From NCBI GenBank assembly GCA_037074535.1, contig CM073475.1, positions 25,654,501 to 25,718,500 of the forward strand: DNA of 64,000 nt. The letters run 5' to 3'. Both the position numbers and the translations under genes were made by a program. Below the pieces are notes generated by a model that was given only the letters and a program-made list of their open reading frames with translations, ran no database searches and had not been told where the DNA came from. Position 1 is the stretch's first letter, and the number at the start of each line of letters is the position of its first letter. Below are positions 12,276 through 21,727 of the stretch, piece by piece. Origin of the DNA: Gleditsia sinensis. Lineage: Eukaryota; Streptophyta; Magnoliopsida; Fabales; Fabaceae.

Positions 12276-12483
12276 GTCAAGAATGCACAAAGCATTCTTA
12301 AGTGGTTATTCCATTATCAATGGCATAGTCATAAATGCACAAAGTATTCTTGAGTGGTTATTCCATTATCAATGGCATAGCCATAAATGCACAAAGCATT
12401 CTTGAGTGGCTATCCCATTATCAATGGTATGGTCAAGAATGCACAAAGCATTCTTGAGTGGCTATCCCACTATCAATGACATT
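12276..12483 (+). repeat. Four tandem 52-bp units with hairpins, 5' LTR
   Basis: Units start at 12276, 12328, 12380 and 12432. Each contains a GCACAAAG core; in units 1 and 4 this is the loop region of an inverted repeat (TCAAGAATGC-ACAAA-GCATTCTTGA, up to 10 bp per arm). A second small palindrome, CCATTATCAATGG, also recurs. The array lies immediately upstream of the TATA box, where LTR enhancers usually lie. The same array occurs in the 3' LTR at 18770-18977. Confidence 0.85.
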
Positions 12484-12521
12484 AAATGGCTTTTTGATGG
12501 AAAGAGACATTGAAGAATTGC

Positions 12522-12529
12522 TATAAATA
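12522..12529 (+). promoter_or_regulatory. TATA box of the 5' LTR promoter
   Basis: TATAAATA in the context GCTATAAATAGG is a near-ideal plant TATA box. The U3/R boundary is expected roughly 30 nt downstream, near 12555. The matching box in the 3' LTR is at 19016-19023. Confidence 0.75.
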
Positions 12530-12749
12530 GGGTTTTGGTCTCTAAGCTTCTCCCTTGGCAAAACTTGAATTTTACACCATCTATAGAGAAGGAGAGAAGG
12601 CTTAGAAGCATCAAAACTTTGAGAAAAGACTTGAAGAAAAGCAATGGCGAGAGGTTGGTGCAATCCTATTTTTATTCCGCATTTTGATTGATTTATTCAT
12701 GTTAATTGAGTTTAGAAACATGTTTAAATCATATGGATTATCTTATATT

Positions 12750-12761
12750 TGGTATCAGAGC
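12750..12761 (+). other. Primer-binding site (initiator tRNA-Met)
   Basis: TGGTATCAGAGC, two bases after the 5' LTR, is complementary to the 3' end of plant initiator tRNA-Met, the usual copia minus-strand primer. Confidence 0.92.
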
Positions 12762-13035
12762 ATGAAATAACCTCTGCTTTGCTTTGCATATATGGTGTAA
12801 TTGTTCATGAATTTTTCTAGAAAAAAAATTTTGACGTTTTTGATGCAAAATAAGATCATGAATCATTAGGATATTGTTTTCTGATCATTTCGGTATATTA
12901 TACGTAATTTTTGGTAGTCTATATTGAGAGAAAAATTCGGGTTTTGAACTGGGTCGAAACCGGGTCAATATGACCCGTCTGGAGGTTGAAGATGATAAAT
13001 AGTGTTTTTTTTTAAAAAAAAATATTTCACGCAGC

Positions 13036-13109
13036 TGCATCTGTCAAGTGTTGAACCCGCGACCCTTTATTTAGGAAAGCATGGTTCCAGCCAGTAATCT
13101 ATGGTGCGT
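13036..13109 (-). other. tRNA-like unit 1 in copia leader (antisense)
   Basis: Read on the minus strand, an A-box-like TAGATTACTGGC (13101-13090; 9 of 12 to TRGCNNAGYNGG) and a B-box-like GGTTCAACACT (13057-13047; 8 of 11) lie about 32 nt apart inside a unit of roughly 74 nt. A run of nine T on the minus strand follows (13022-13014). It is the most diverged of the three units. Exact ends are approximate, and the acceptor stem pairs only partly. Confidence 0.5.
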
Positions 13110-13187
13110 TTTTGGTGTGGTTTATGTTTTTTTTTATTATTATTTAAAGCAATACCTGACAATGCAAGCGAAAAAAAAATATAAAAA

Positions 13188-13260
13188 GACATCCCTGGGG
13201 TTTGAACCCACGACCCTGGGGAATAATGGCGTGTGTTTTAGCCACTAAGCTATTACGCAT
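13188..13260 (-). other. tRNA-like unit 2 in copia leader (antisense)
   Basis: On the minus strand, TAGCTTAGTGGC (13252-13241; 11 of 12 to the A-box consensus) is followed 32 nt later by GGTTCAAACCC (13208-13198; 9 of 11 to the B box). The T arm GTGGGTTCAAACCCCAG forms a four-pair stem, and acceptor-like ends pair in part with G-U pairs. T5 and T9 runs follow (13187-13183, 13179-13171), which would stop RNA polymerase III. It is the clearest of the three units. No recognisable functional tRNA identity. Confidence 0.6.
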
Positions 13261-13324
13261 TTTCATTATGTAAATGCTGTTTATATTATATAGAGTATTC
13301 TATAAAAAAAAGCATTTGAAAAAA

Positions 13325-13397
13325 CACAATCTGTGAGAATTGAACCCGCAGCCTTCTAATGAAGTGAAATGGCATTCTGCCACTGGGCCATGGATAT
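13325..13397 (-). other. tRNA-like unit 3 in copia leader (antisense)
   Basis: On the minus strand, TGGCCCAGTGGC (13390-13379; 11 of 12 to the A-box consensus) and GGTTCAATTCT (13346-13336; 9 of 11 to the B box) are spaced as in a tRNA. T6 (13324-13319) and T8 (13311-13304) follow. The T-arm region TGCGGGTTCAATTCTCACA forms five of six pairs. Similar in plan to units 1 and 2, so the three look like a diverged tandem series. Confidence 0.55.
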
Positions 13398-14374
13398 TTT
13401 TTAGTTCAAGTTTGGCAAGTAAATTTTGTTAAGGGATGTTAAATACAGAATAATTTTTTTTTTCTTCTCTTCCTTAATATTTGGTTGCCATATTTATAAT
13501 TCTTTGAATTATTTTATTTGTGTGTATATATGTTATTCTGTTATTTTATATACATGCAATTTAGATTAAATACTCTTATGATGCATGAATAATTTTTATG
13601 TTTTATTTTCATGCTATTAAGAATGAGTATTTTTGTGTGCATAATATTTAGTTTAATTATGCAATTATGTTTTATTTATGAGATGCTTTTTATATACTCT
13701 AATATGTCATTAAGTATTGATATTATTAGAATGTATGTAATTTAGGATTATTCTCATAAAACTTAATAATATGTCTAGTGATCTTTATAATATGAATTAA
13801 TTAGGGATTAGCCACAGCATCTTTAATTAATTAAAATTATATATTAATTTTTGTTTAGGATCACATAAGGAATTAGATATAGTGTTGTGATTAATTATAT
13901 TTAATATAATAAATTTTATCCCACATGAATTTTTATTATATTTATATAATTAATTAGGATAAAATGTCAGATTATTTTCATAATTTACCCACAGGAATTA
14001 TGAATTGGTATATAATCTGATAGTTTTATTATAAAGACATTTGGATAGAAACTCAAATTATTTTCATAATGTATCCATAAGATATGAAATTAAGTACATA
14101 ATTTGATAATTCTATCATAAAGAACATATGAATCTAATTGAATTAAAAATTTAACCCACAGGCAATTTTATATCACTAGATTCATATATATACATGTTTA
14201 CATTGGTAACACATGAAATATAGATTAATAAACCTCAAAATATTGACATAAGCTTTTGGATTTTATACAGTTTCTCAATCTGCTAGTTTCTCTGATATCC
14301 GTTGTGATATTTCCGAACTTAGAGGAGATAATTATAAGGTATGGAAGGAGAGAATACTCCTCCATTTAGGGTGG

Positions 14375-17300
14375 ATGGACATAGATTATGCTATTAGGAA
14401 AGACGAACCACCAGTAATTACTGATCAAAGCACGCCGGCTGAAATTACGCTATATGAGCGATGGGAGCGATCCAATCGGCTCAGCGTAATGTTCATTAAA
14501 ACTAAAATCACCGCCGGTATACGTGGTTCTGTTGATCAGCATGAGAAGGTCCGAGATTTGCTGAAGGCCATTGACGAACAATTCGTCACTTCTGAGAAAG
14601 CTTTAGCAAGCACCTTAATCATGAAATTCTCTTCTATTCGACTCACCAGTATAAGAGGTGTGCGCGAGCACATAATGCAAATACGTGACATTTCAGCTCA
14701 ACTTAAGAAACTCGAGGTTGATATGTCAGAGTCCTTCCTGGTGCACTACATTCTGAACACTCTTCCGCAAGAGTACGGGCCTTTCAAAATTTCTTATAAC
14801 ACACATAAAGACAAATGGTCAATTAATGAATTAATGACCATGTGTGTTCAAGAAGAAGAAAGGCTAGTGATGGAGAAGGGTGAGAGTGCATTGCTGACAA
14901 CAAATCATGGGAAGAAAAAACCTAATAAGTCTCAAGCTAATCAGAAGGGGAAAGGTAAAATACCACATCAAGCTGATATTAAAAAGGAAGCAAAGTGTTT
15001 TTTCTGTAAAAAGAAGGGACACATGAAAAAAGAATGCATCAAATTCCAAAAATGGCTTGAGAAGAAAGGTAAATCAATCTCATTTGTATGTTATGAATCT
15101 AATATAGCTAATGTTAATATTAATACCTGGTGGATTGACTCTGGATCAACAATCCATATTGCAAACTCTTTGCAGGGTATGCAAAACCTAAGGAAACCAG
15201 TGGGAAGTGAGCAGAGCATCTTATCAGGCAACAAGATGGGCTCACATGTGGAAGCAATTGGAACTTGCATTTTAACTTTAAGTAGTGGCTATGTACTAAA
15301 CTTAGAAAGGACCTTTTATGTACCAAGTTTCTCACGAAACTTGATTTCTGTTTCCAGACTTGTACCATTTGGATATTCCTTTAATTTTAAAGACACATCA
15401 TTCAGTTTACTATATAATTCTGATTGTGTTGGGAATGGTATTTTGTCTGATGGTCTTTATCGTCTTAATTTACAAAGCGATGCTATTTATTGTTCAATGC
15501 AAGTTCAAACTGGTCTTAAACGGTGTAATATTAATGAGGATTCCTCTATGTTATGGCACCGGAGATTAGGACACATCTCCATAGATAGAATTAAGAGGTT
15601 AGTAAAAGATGGGGTACTTAGTACTCTAGATTTTACTGACTTTGAGACTTGTGTGGACTGCATTAAGGGAAAGCAGACCAACATGTCTAAGAAAGGTGCT
15701 AATAGGAGTTCGAACATATTAGAGATCATTCATACTGATATATGCTGTCCAAACATGGATGCGTATAGTCAGAAGTATTTCATCACCTTTATAGATGATT
15801 ACTCACGATATATGTATATCTATTTGCTTTATAATAAAAATGAAGCATTGGATGCCTTCAAAGTCTTTAAGACTGAAGTTGAGAACCAATGCGGAAAGCA
15901 AATAAAGATAGTGAGATCAGATAGAGGTGGAGAATATTATGGTAGATATACAAAAAATGGACAAGGACCTGGTCCTTTTGCTAAGTTTCTTCAAGAGCAT
16001 GGGATTGTTGTCCAATATACTATGCCTGGTTCTCCAGACCAAAATGGTATTGCAGAAAGAAGAAACCGAACATTATTGGACATGGTGCGGAGTATGCTTA
16101 GCAACTCCAATCTACCTAAATCCTTGTGGACTGAAGCACTAAAGACGGCTGTGTATATATTAAACCGAGTTCCAACTAAAGTTGTCCAAAAGACACCTTT
16201 TGAATTATGGAAAGATTGGAAACCGAGTTTGCGACATATGCGCGTTTGGGGATGTCCGTCTGAAGTTAGGATATATAACCCACAAGAGAAGAAACTGGAC
16301 TCGAGGACCATTAGTGGATATTTCATTGGATATGTCGAAAGGTCCAAAGGTTACAAGTTTTATTATCCATCTCACTCAACTAGGATAGTGGAATCAAGAA
16401 ATGCTAAATTTCTTGAGAATGACTTGATCAGTGGGAGTGATCAGTTCAAGAACTCAGTTTTTACACATTATCATATACAGTACCAACCTTCCACTTCAAG
16501 TGATAGATTGGTTATTATTCATAGCACCCCTCAAGTACAAATGGATGCAGAACAACCAATCATTGAGTTTCCACAAGCTGATCAATTAGATGAAAATGTT
16601 CAGGATTTACAAGCAATTCTTGAACAAGTTGAACCACAAACTCTTCAAGAGGGTGAGGTTACAACATTAAGAAGATCTACTAGAGAAAAAAGACCAGCAA
16701 TTCCTAGTGATTATATAGTATATCTACAAGAGTCTGACTATAATATAGGAGCTGAAAATGATCCTGAAACATTTTCACAAGCCATGAGTTGTAAAGAGTC
16801 AAATTTGTGGTATAATGCCATGAAAGATGAGATAAATTCTAGGAAGAGTAATGAAGTCTGGGAACTTGTAGAGTTGCCTAATGGAGCGAAGGCCATTGGC
16901 TGTAAATTGGTCTTTAAGACCAAGAAAGATTCATTAGGTAACATTGAGAGATACAAGGCAAGACTCGTTGCTAAGGGATTTACTCAAAAAGAAGGAATTG
17001 ATTACACGGAGACCTTTTCTCCTGTATCTAAGAAAGATTCTCTTCACATTATTTTGGCATTAGTTGCTCATTTTGACCTTGAGTTGCAACAAATGGATGT
17101 GAAAACAACATTTCTTAATGGAAATCTAGAGGAGGAGGTTTATATGAAACAACCTGAAGGTTTCTCCTCTAGTAATGGTGAGCACTTGGTTTGTAAGCTT
17201 AAGAAATCTATATACGGTTTAAAACAAGCCTCCCGTCAATGGTATTTCAAATTCCATGGAGTAATTTCTTCATTTGGATTTGTTGAAAAACCTATGGATC

Positions 17301-18331
17301 AATATATATACCAGAAGGTCAGTGGGAGTAAAATATGTTTTCTTGTTTTATACGTGGATGATATTTTGCTTGCAACCAACGATAAGGGTTTGCTGCATGA
17401 GGTGAAACAATTTCTCTCTAAAAATTTTGACATGAAGGATATGGGTGAGGCATCTTATGTCATTGGCATTAAGATCCATAGGGATAGACCTCGAGGTGTT
17501 TTAGGTCTGTCGCAAGAAACCTATATTAATAAAATTTTAGAGAGATTTCGGATGCAGGATTGTTCGCCAAGTGTTGCTCCCATTGTGAAGGGTGATAGGT
17601 TCAATTTGAATCAATGCCCGAAGAACAATCTTGAGAGGGAATCTATGAAGAACATTCCATATGCTTCTGCCGTCGGAAGCCTTATGTATGTTCAGGTTTG
17701 TACCAGACCTGACATTGCATTTGCTGTAAGAATGCTCGGGCGACATCAGAGTAACCCAGGAATGGACCACTGGAGAGCTGCAAAGAAAGTCATGAGGTAC
17801 CTACAAGGGACCAAAGACTACATGCTTATGTATAGACAGACAGACATTTTGAATGTAATCGGCTATTCAGATTCAGATTTTGCTGGCTATGTTGATTCTC
17901 GCAAGTCAACATCCGGATACATTTTCATGTTAGCCGGTGGAGCTATTTCTTGGAGAAGTGTTAAGCAGACCTTAACAGCTACTTCTACTATGGAAGCCGA
18001 GTTCGTCTCCTGTTTTGAGGCCACTTCTCATGGTGTATGGCTTAAGAATTTCATTTCGAAGTTTAGAGTTATGGATTCAATATCTAGGCCATTGAGAATT
18101 TTCTGCGATAATTCAGCCGCTGTCTTTATGGCTAAGAATAATAAAAGTGGAAGTCGAAGTAAACACATCGATATTAAGTACTTAGCCATTAGAGAATGTG
18201 TAAAAGAAAAGAAAGTGGTCATTGATCACATTAGCACTGAATTAATGATCGCTGATCCTTTGACTAAGGGCATGCCACCACTAAAATTCAAGGATCATGT
18301 AGAAAAAATGGGACTTGGTTCCACTTTATGA
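14375..18331 (+). CDS. Copia gag-pol polyprotein, 1318 aa from first ATG
   Basis: One uninterrupted frame encodes all copia domains in order. Gag has the zinc knuckle CFFCKKKGHMKKEC at residues 208-221. The protease has DSG at 255-257. The integrase zinc region includes LWHRRLGHIS and CVDC, and its catalytic core has D455, D516 and E561. The reverse transcriptase has YVDD at 993-996. RNase H includes YSDSDFAGY, DNSAA and HIDIKY. No stop or frameshift is seen, so the protein is probably competent for reverse transcription and integration. The frame is open from 14252, and gag homology extends at least 30 codons before the first ATG, so the true N-terminus likely lies upstream, possibly through splicing from 12644-12653. 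Many antisense frames here are chance shadows. Confidence 0.95.
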   Translation: MDIDYAIRKDEPPVITDQSTPAEITLYERWERSNRLSVMFIKTKITAGIRGSVDQHEKVRDLLKAIDEQFVTSEKALASTLIMKFSSIRLTSIRGVREHIMQIRDISAQLKKLEVDMSESFLVHYILNTLPQEYGPFKISYNTHKDKWSINELMTMCVQEEERLVMEKGESALLTTNHGKKKPNKSQANQKGKGKIPHQADIKKEAKCFFCKKKGHMKKECIKFQKWLEKKGKSISFVCYESNIANVNINTWWIDSGSTIHIANSLQGMQNLRKPVGSEQSILSGNKMGSHVEAIGTCILTLSSGYVLNLERTFYVPSFSRNLISVSRLVPFGYSFNFKDTSFSLLYNSDCVGNGILSDGLYRLNLQSDAIYCSMQVQTGLKRCNINEDSSMLWHRRLGHISIDRIKRLVKDGVLSTLDFTDFETCVDCIKGKQTNMSKKGANRSSNILEIIHTDICCPNMDAYSQKYFITFIDDYSRYMYIYLLYNKNEALDAFKVFKTEVENQCGKQIKIVRSDRGGEYYGRYTKNGQGPGPFAKFLQEHGIVVQYTMPGSPDQNGIAERRNRTLLDMVRSMLSNSNLPKSLWTEALKTAVYILNRVPTKVVQKTPFELWKDWKPSLRHMRVWGCPSEVRIYNPQEKKLDSRTISGYFIGYVERSKGYKFYYPSHSTRIVESRNAKFLENDLISGSDQFKNSVFTHYHIQYQPSTSSDRLVIIHSTPQVQMDAEQPIIEFPQADQLDENVQDLQAILEQVEPQTLQEGEVTTLRRSTREKRPAIPSDYIVYLQESDYNIGAENDPETFSQAMSCKESNLWYNAMKDEINSRKSNEVWELVELPNGAKAIGCKLVFKTKKDSLGNIERYKARLVAKGFTQKEGIDYTETFSPVSKKDSLHIILALVAHFDLELQQMDVKTTFLNGNLEEEVYMKQPEGFSSSNGEHLVCKLKKSIYGLKQASRQWYFKFHGVISSFGFVEKPMDQYIYQKVSGSKICFLVLYVDDILLATNDKGLLHEVKQFLSKNFDMKDMGEASYVIGIKIHRDRPRGVLGLSQETYINKILERFRMQDCSPSVAPIVKGDRFNLNQCPKNNLERESMKNIPYASAVGSLMYVQVCTRPDIAFAVRMLGRHQSNPGMDHWRAAKKVMRYLQGTKDYMLMYRQTDILNVIGYSDSDFAGYVDSRKSTSGYIFMLAGGAISWRSVKQTLTATSTMEAEFVSCFEATSHGVWLKNFISKFRVMDSISRPLRIFCDNSAAVFMAKNNKSGSRSKHIDIKYLAIRECVKEKKVVIDHISTELMIADPLTKGMPPLKFKDHVEKMGLGSTL

Positions 18332-18591
18332 TTGTATACATACAGTTAATTAATGAAATTCTTGTATAATGTAATATTTTCTCATATTGATGTGCACTTT
18401 TCATTTGAGAAAATATATTTTTGTTTTGGACCAAGAATAAACATAAGGTTTATTCATTAAGTTTTTGTTGCCACATTAAGCATAACACTTGAAACTAAAT
18501 ACATCGTGATATATGGAAAGTAATACTCGCATATAGACGACCTACTGCTATGATTCATGTATTTTGTTTTTTTTTTTTGAATATTCGGACC

Positions 18592-18602
18592 AAGTGGGAG
18601 AA
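18592..18602 (+). other. Polypurine tract
   Basis: AAGTGGGAGAA directly precedes the 3' LTR, the position and typical sequence of the copia plus-strand primer site. Confidence 0.88.
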
Positions 18603-19241
18603 TGTAAAATAATTACAATTATTACATGATAATAATGACAATTATTACATTAATTGTAATGATGTGATTAAGTGGTCCATATTCAAATAATGCACAATCC
18701 ACTTTGGTCATATTGGATGGCTAAGAATTATGGTCAAGAATGCATATTCCACTATGGCCATATTGGAAGGTCAAGAATGCACAAAGCATTCTTGAGTGGT
18801 TATTCCATTATCAATGGCATAGTCATAAATGCACAAAGTATTCTTGAGTGGTTATTCCATTATCAATGGCATAGCCATAAATGCACAAAGCATTCTTGAG
18901 TGGCTATCCCATTATCAATGGTATGGTCAAGAATGCACAAAGCATTCTTGAGTGGCTATCCCACTATCAATGGCATTAAATGGCTCTTTGATGGAAAGAG
19001 ACATTGAAGAATTGCTATAAATAGGATTTTGGTCTCTAAGCTTCTCCCTTGACAAAACTTGAATTTTACACCATCTATAGAGAAGGAGAGAAGGTTTAGA
19101 AGCATCAAAACTTTGGGAAAAGACTTGAAGAAAAGCAATGGCGAGAGGTTGGTGCAATCCTATTTTTATTCCGCATTTTGATTGATTTATTCATGTTAAT
19201 TGAGTTTAGAAACATGTTTAAATCATATGGATTATCTTATA
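18603..19241 (+). repeat. 3' LTR of the copia element
   Basis: It is nearly identical to the 5' LTR, with eight transitions and lacking the 12-bp duplication. It contains the 52-bp array at 18770-18977 and a TATA box at 19016-19023. Confidence 0.95.
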
Positions 19242-19246
19242 CACCA

Positions 19247-19870
19247 TTCCATGTTTTGATCTTATTTACTCTCATCTCATATGTTCAGTTGAAAATTGTC
19301 AATCTATTGATTTAAATAGTGATTGTTGTTTTAAATAGCAATGTCAACCAATGCCAATATTCATAGAATGCTCTGATTCATTTAGATTTATCGTAAGTCT
19401 CATTTTATTCATTCAAAACAGAATAGCTATAATGACTTATCCGGGACTTGAACTCAGAACTAGTGGGATGGAGTAGATAATTTATTTGTTAATCAAATTA
19501 AATAACAACTATTTTGAAAGCACAAATTCATATTAGGTTTTTCTAGGGTATATGATCACATTGACCATCAACAAAAAAATTGGAATACTAGTTCTTTCTT
19601 TTCAATATATCCTCTGGACATGCATAGTTCACAAAATTCTCTTACACGCCCTGTGGTTTGTTATTCAAACAAAGATTCATCATGTTGGTTAAAAACTGAA
19701 TAAGGTAAGTTGACTACCAAGTCGGGGTATCAACTTTTAATCTCAGAAAATAGAAGACATAAATTTCAAGTCACTCGTGAGCGAGTAAGAGTTTGTTTGG
19801 TAATTGTTTTTAAAATAATTTTTAAATTTTTTGGTTTTATAAAAATAAAAAAATCTGTTACGTTATTTTT
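19247..19870. other. Intergenic DNA between copia and the DXS pseudogene
   Basis: AT-rich with no gene seen. It is not recognisably homologous to the intron preceding exon 5 of the intact DXS gene, so the duplicated block begins near 19870. Confidence 0.5.
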
Positions 19871-20400
19871 TTCAAGTCTGCTTTTTATGTGACTCTCCCA
19901 GGGATCGATGGCAGTTGCAAGAGACTTAGTAGGAAAGGACAACTACGTGATGGAGCCATGATAGCAGGACAAGCGTACGAGGCATTGAACAATGCTAGTT
20001 TTCTTTATAACAATCTTATTATCATCTTAAATGACATCGAGCAAGTTTCTCTTCCCACTGCAACCATCGACTGTCCAGTTCGTCCTGTTGGACATCTAAG
20101 CAGAGCCCTAACAAGGAGTCGAACCGGTAGAAAGTTCTGTTCACTATGTGAGGCTACAAAGTTAGACCTATTTTCAAGTTTCAACCCATATAGCCATTAT
20201 TCGTCTTGGGCCCAATAGACTTGGCCCAAGGCTAATTGCTTAACCAAACATTATGAATTATTCAACCAATAAGCAGGGGATCACCAAGCAAATTGGAAGC
20301 CAAGCACAATATTTATTTTGCTACGAAATTGGATTCCTATACAAGAGGAATGGTAGATGGTTCCCGGGCTTGTTTGTTGGAAGAGCTTGTGCTGCATTAT

Positions 20401-20885
20401 TTTAATTTTTATTAAATTATTTAAAAAAATTAAAGAGAAAATAAAATTTTAAAATATAAGAATTTGTAGAAAATAATTTTTATTGAAAATTTTTAAAAAT
20501 TTGTTGAAATATAAAAATTTTGTTGAAAAATATAGAAGATATTTTTTAAAATAATTGGTTAAAAAATTAAACTTTAAAAATATATTAAAAAATAAATTCA
20601 AAAATCATAACACCATCTTATTTCTATATTTAGTTTTTCGACAAATTTTTAAAGCTTTTCAACAAAAAAATTATTTTCAACAACTTATAATTGGTTTTTC
20701 AACAAAAAATTATTTTCAACAAATTTTTATTTTTAAATTTTTTTTTTAAAATAATATGTTGAAATAATTAAAATTTAAAAATATATTAAAAAACCAAAAC
20801 GTTTTTCTATTTTTCTATTTTTAAAAATTTTACTTTTTATTTAATTTTTTAAATAAAAATAATTTATCAATAAAATTTTAAATTT
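20401..20885. repeat. AT-rich foldback sequence interrupting DXS pseudo-exon 6
   Basis: DXS homology stops at about 20400 and resumes in exon 8 at about 20937. In between, oppositely oriented copies of AAAAATTTGTTGAAA / TTTCAACAAATTTTT-like words and matching outer AT-rich arms suggest a long imperfect inverted repeat. Clean ends and a target duplication were not found, so it could be a decayed MITE or local rearrangement. Exon 7 is missing from this stretch. Confidence 0.45.
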
Positions 20886-21017
20886 AAAAAGGAAAACCTC
20901 AAAACGCAACCTTTTGGCTGCATTTTGAGACACAGCAGAGAATCCATGTCCTGACCTTGTAGGTCTTAACAGTCCTACTCATTGCGGAGCTTTTGATGTG
21001 ACATTCATGGCTTGTTT

Positions 21018-21727
21018 TGTAAAATCTATATAAACATCTAAATACGACTTACTCAATTAAATACATTATATTTAGACTAAAAAATCAATTACTAACCTTC
21101 AGCCATTGTCATTTTTGGTGTGAATTCTGAAATTGTAAAAAGAATTCTTCTAAATTAGATAGATTTATTTGATGGTGTATATCTCTTGTTTTGTAACTCA
21201 TCTAACTCAAGAACCCCTTTATATTTATAGGGTAATATTTCAATGTCTCTCTCCATAAAAAAAACGTTGAATGTAATGATATTATAGAATCAAAACATAA
21301 AAATTAAGAACAGTAAGACAGATATTTAAATCATCCTCCGATACCAACTATAAGATCTATATAAACATTTAAATACAACTTGTTCAATCAAATACATCAT
21401 ATTTAAACTAAATTTCAAAGTAAAAAATCAATTACTAACTTTCAGTCATTGTCATTCTTAGTGTGAATTCTGAAATTGTAAAAGGAATTCTTCTAAATTA
21501 GATAGAGTTTATTTGATAGTGTATATTTCTTGTTTTGTAACTTATTTAACTCAGAGACCCCTTTATATTTATAGGCTAATATTCTAACGTCTCTTCCCAT
21601 CAAAGAGACGTTGGATGTAATGATACTATAGAAGAAAATGTAGACCATTATTTTTGAACTTTGCCAACATTCATTGATAACTTTCCATAAAAAATAAAAA
21701 AAGTAGCGGGCCACACTTAAACATACA
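21018..21727 (-). mobile_element. Small LTR retroelement (TRIM-like or internally deleted), in pseudo-exon 8
   Basis: The 710-bp element has TG...CA ends and is flanked by TGTTT at 21013-21017 and 21728-21732. Two direct repeats are present: a full 379-bp LTR (21349-21727) and a shorter one (21018 to about 21290). On the minus strand the full LTR is followed after two bases by TGGTATCGGAGG (21346-21335), an initiator-Met primer-binding site. LTR promoter box TATAAATAT lies at 21573-21565. Only about 60 bp of internal DNA remains and nothing is coded. Removing the element and one TGTTT restores alignment with intact DXS exon 8. Confidence 0.85.

Larger units (their letters stand above)
12097..12747 (+). 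repeat. 5' LTR of the copia element
   Basis: It begins TGTAAAATAATTACAATT and ends GGATTATCTTATA. It contains four 52-bp tandem units (12276-12483), a TATA box and an ATG at 12644. Relative to the 3' LTR it carries a 12-bp tandem duplication around 12217-12250 (the CAAGAATATGGC type). Confidence 0.95.
12654..14270 (+). other. Predicted intron in the copia 5' leader
   Basis: A GT follows AG at 12654-12655, directly after an ATG-initiated ten-base segment at 12644-12653 in the LTR. An acceptor-like TTTTATACAG ends at 14270. Joining the two keeps the phase of the gag frame, which is open from 14252 and has no ATG before 14375. Gag-like sequence (ISELRGDNYKVWKERILLHL) lies upstream of that first ATG, so translation must start earlier or at a non-AUG codon. 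Splicing is inferred; the donor GTTGGT is weak. Confidence 0.4.
12097..19241 (+). mobile_element. Ty1/copia LTR retrotransposon, complete and young
   Basis: The element is 7145 bp with LTRs of 651 bp (12097-12747) and 639 bp (18603-19241), flanked by 5-bp target duplications CACCA at 12092-12096 and 19242-19246. It has a PBS, a polypurine tract and one uninterrupted gag-pol frame in the copia order protease-integrase-RT-RNase H. By eye the LTRs differ by eight transitions and one 12-bp tandem duplication in the 5' LTR, about 1.25% substitution, so insertion is recent. The leader between PBS and gag is unusually long (about 1.5 kb). The LTR boundary could shift by one base because flanks and ends share an A. 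Confidence 0.96.

Noticed and set aside
12276..12483. Regular 52-bp repeats as a CRISPR-like array
   Set aside because: Units are contiguous with no spacers, lie in an LTR, and the genome is plant nuclear DNA.
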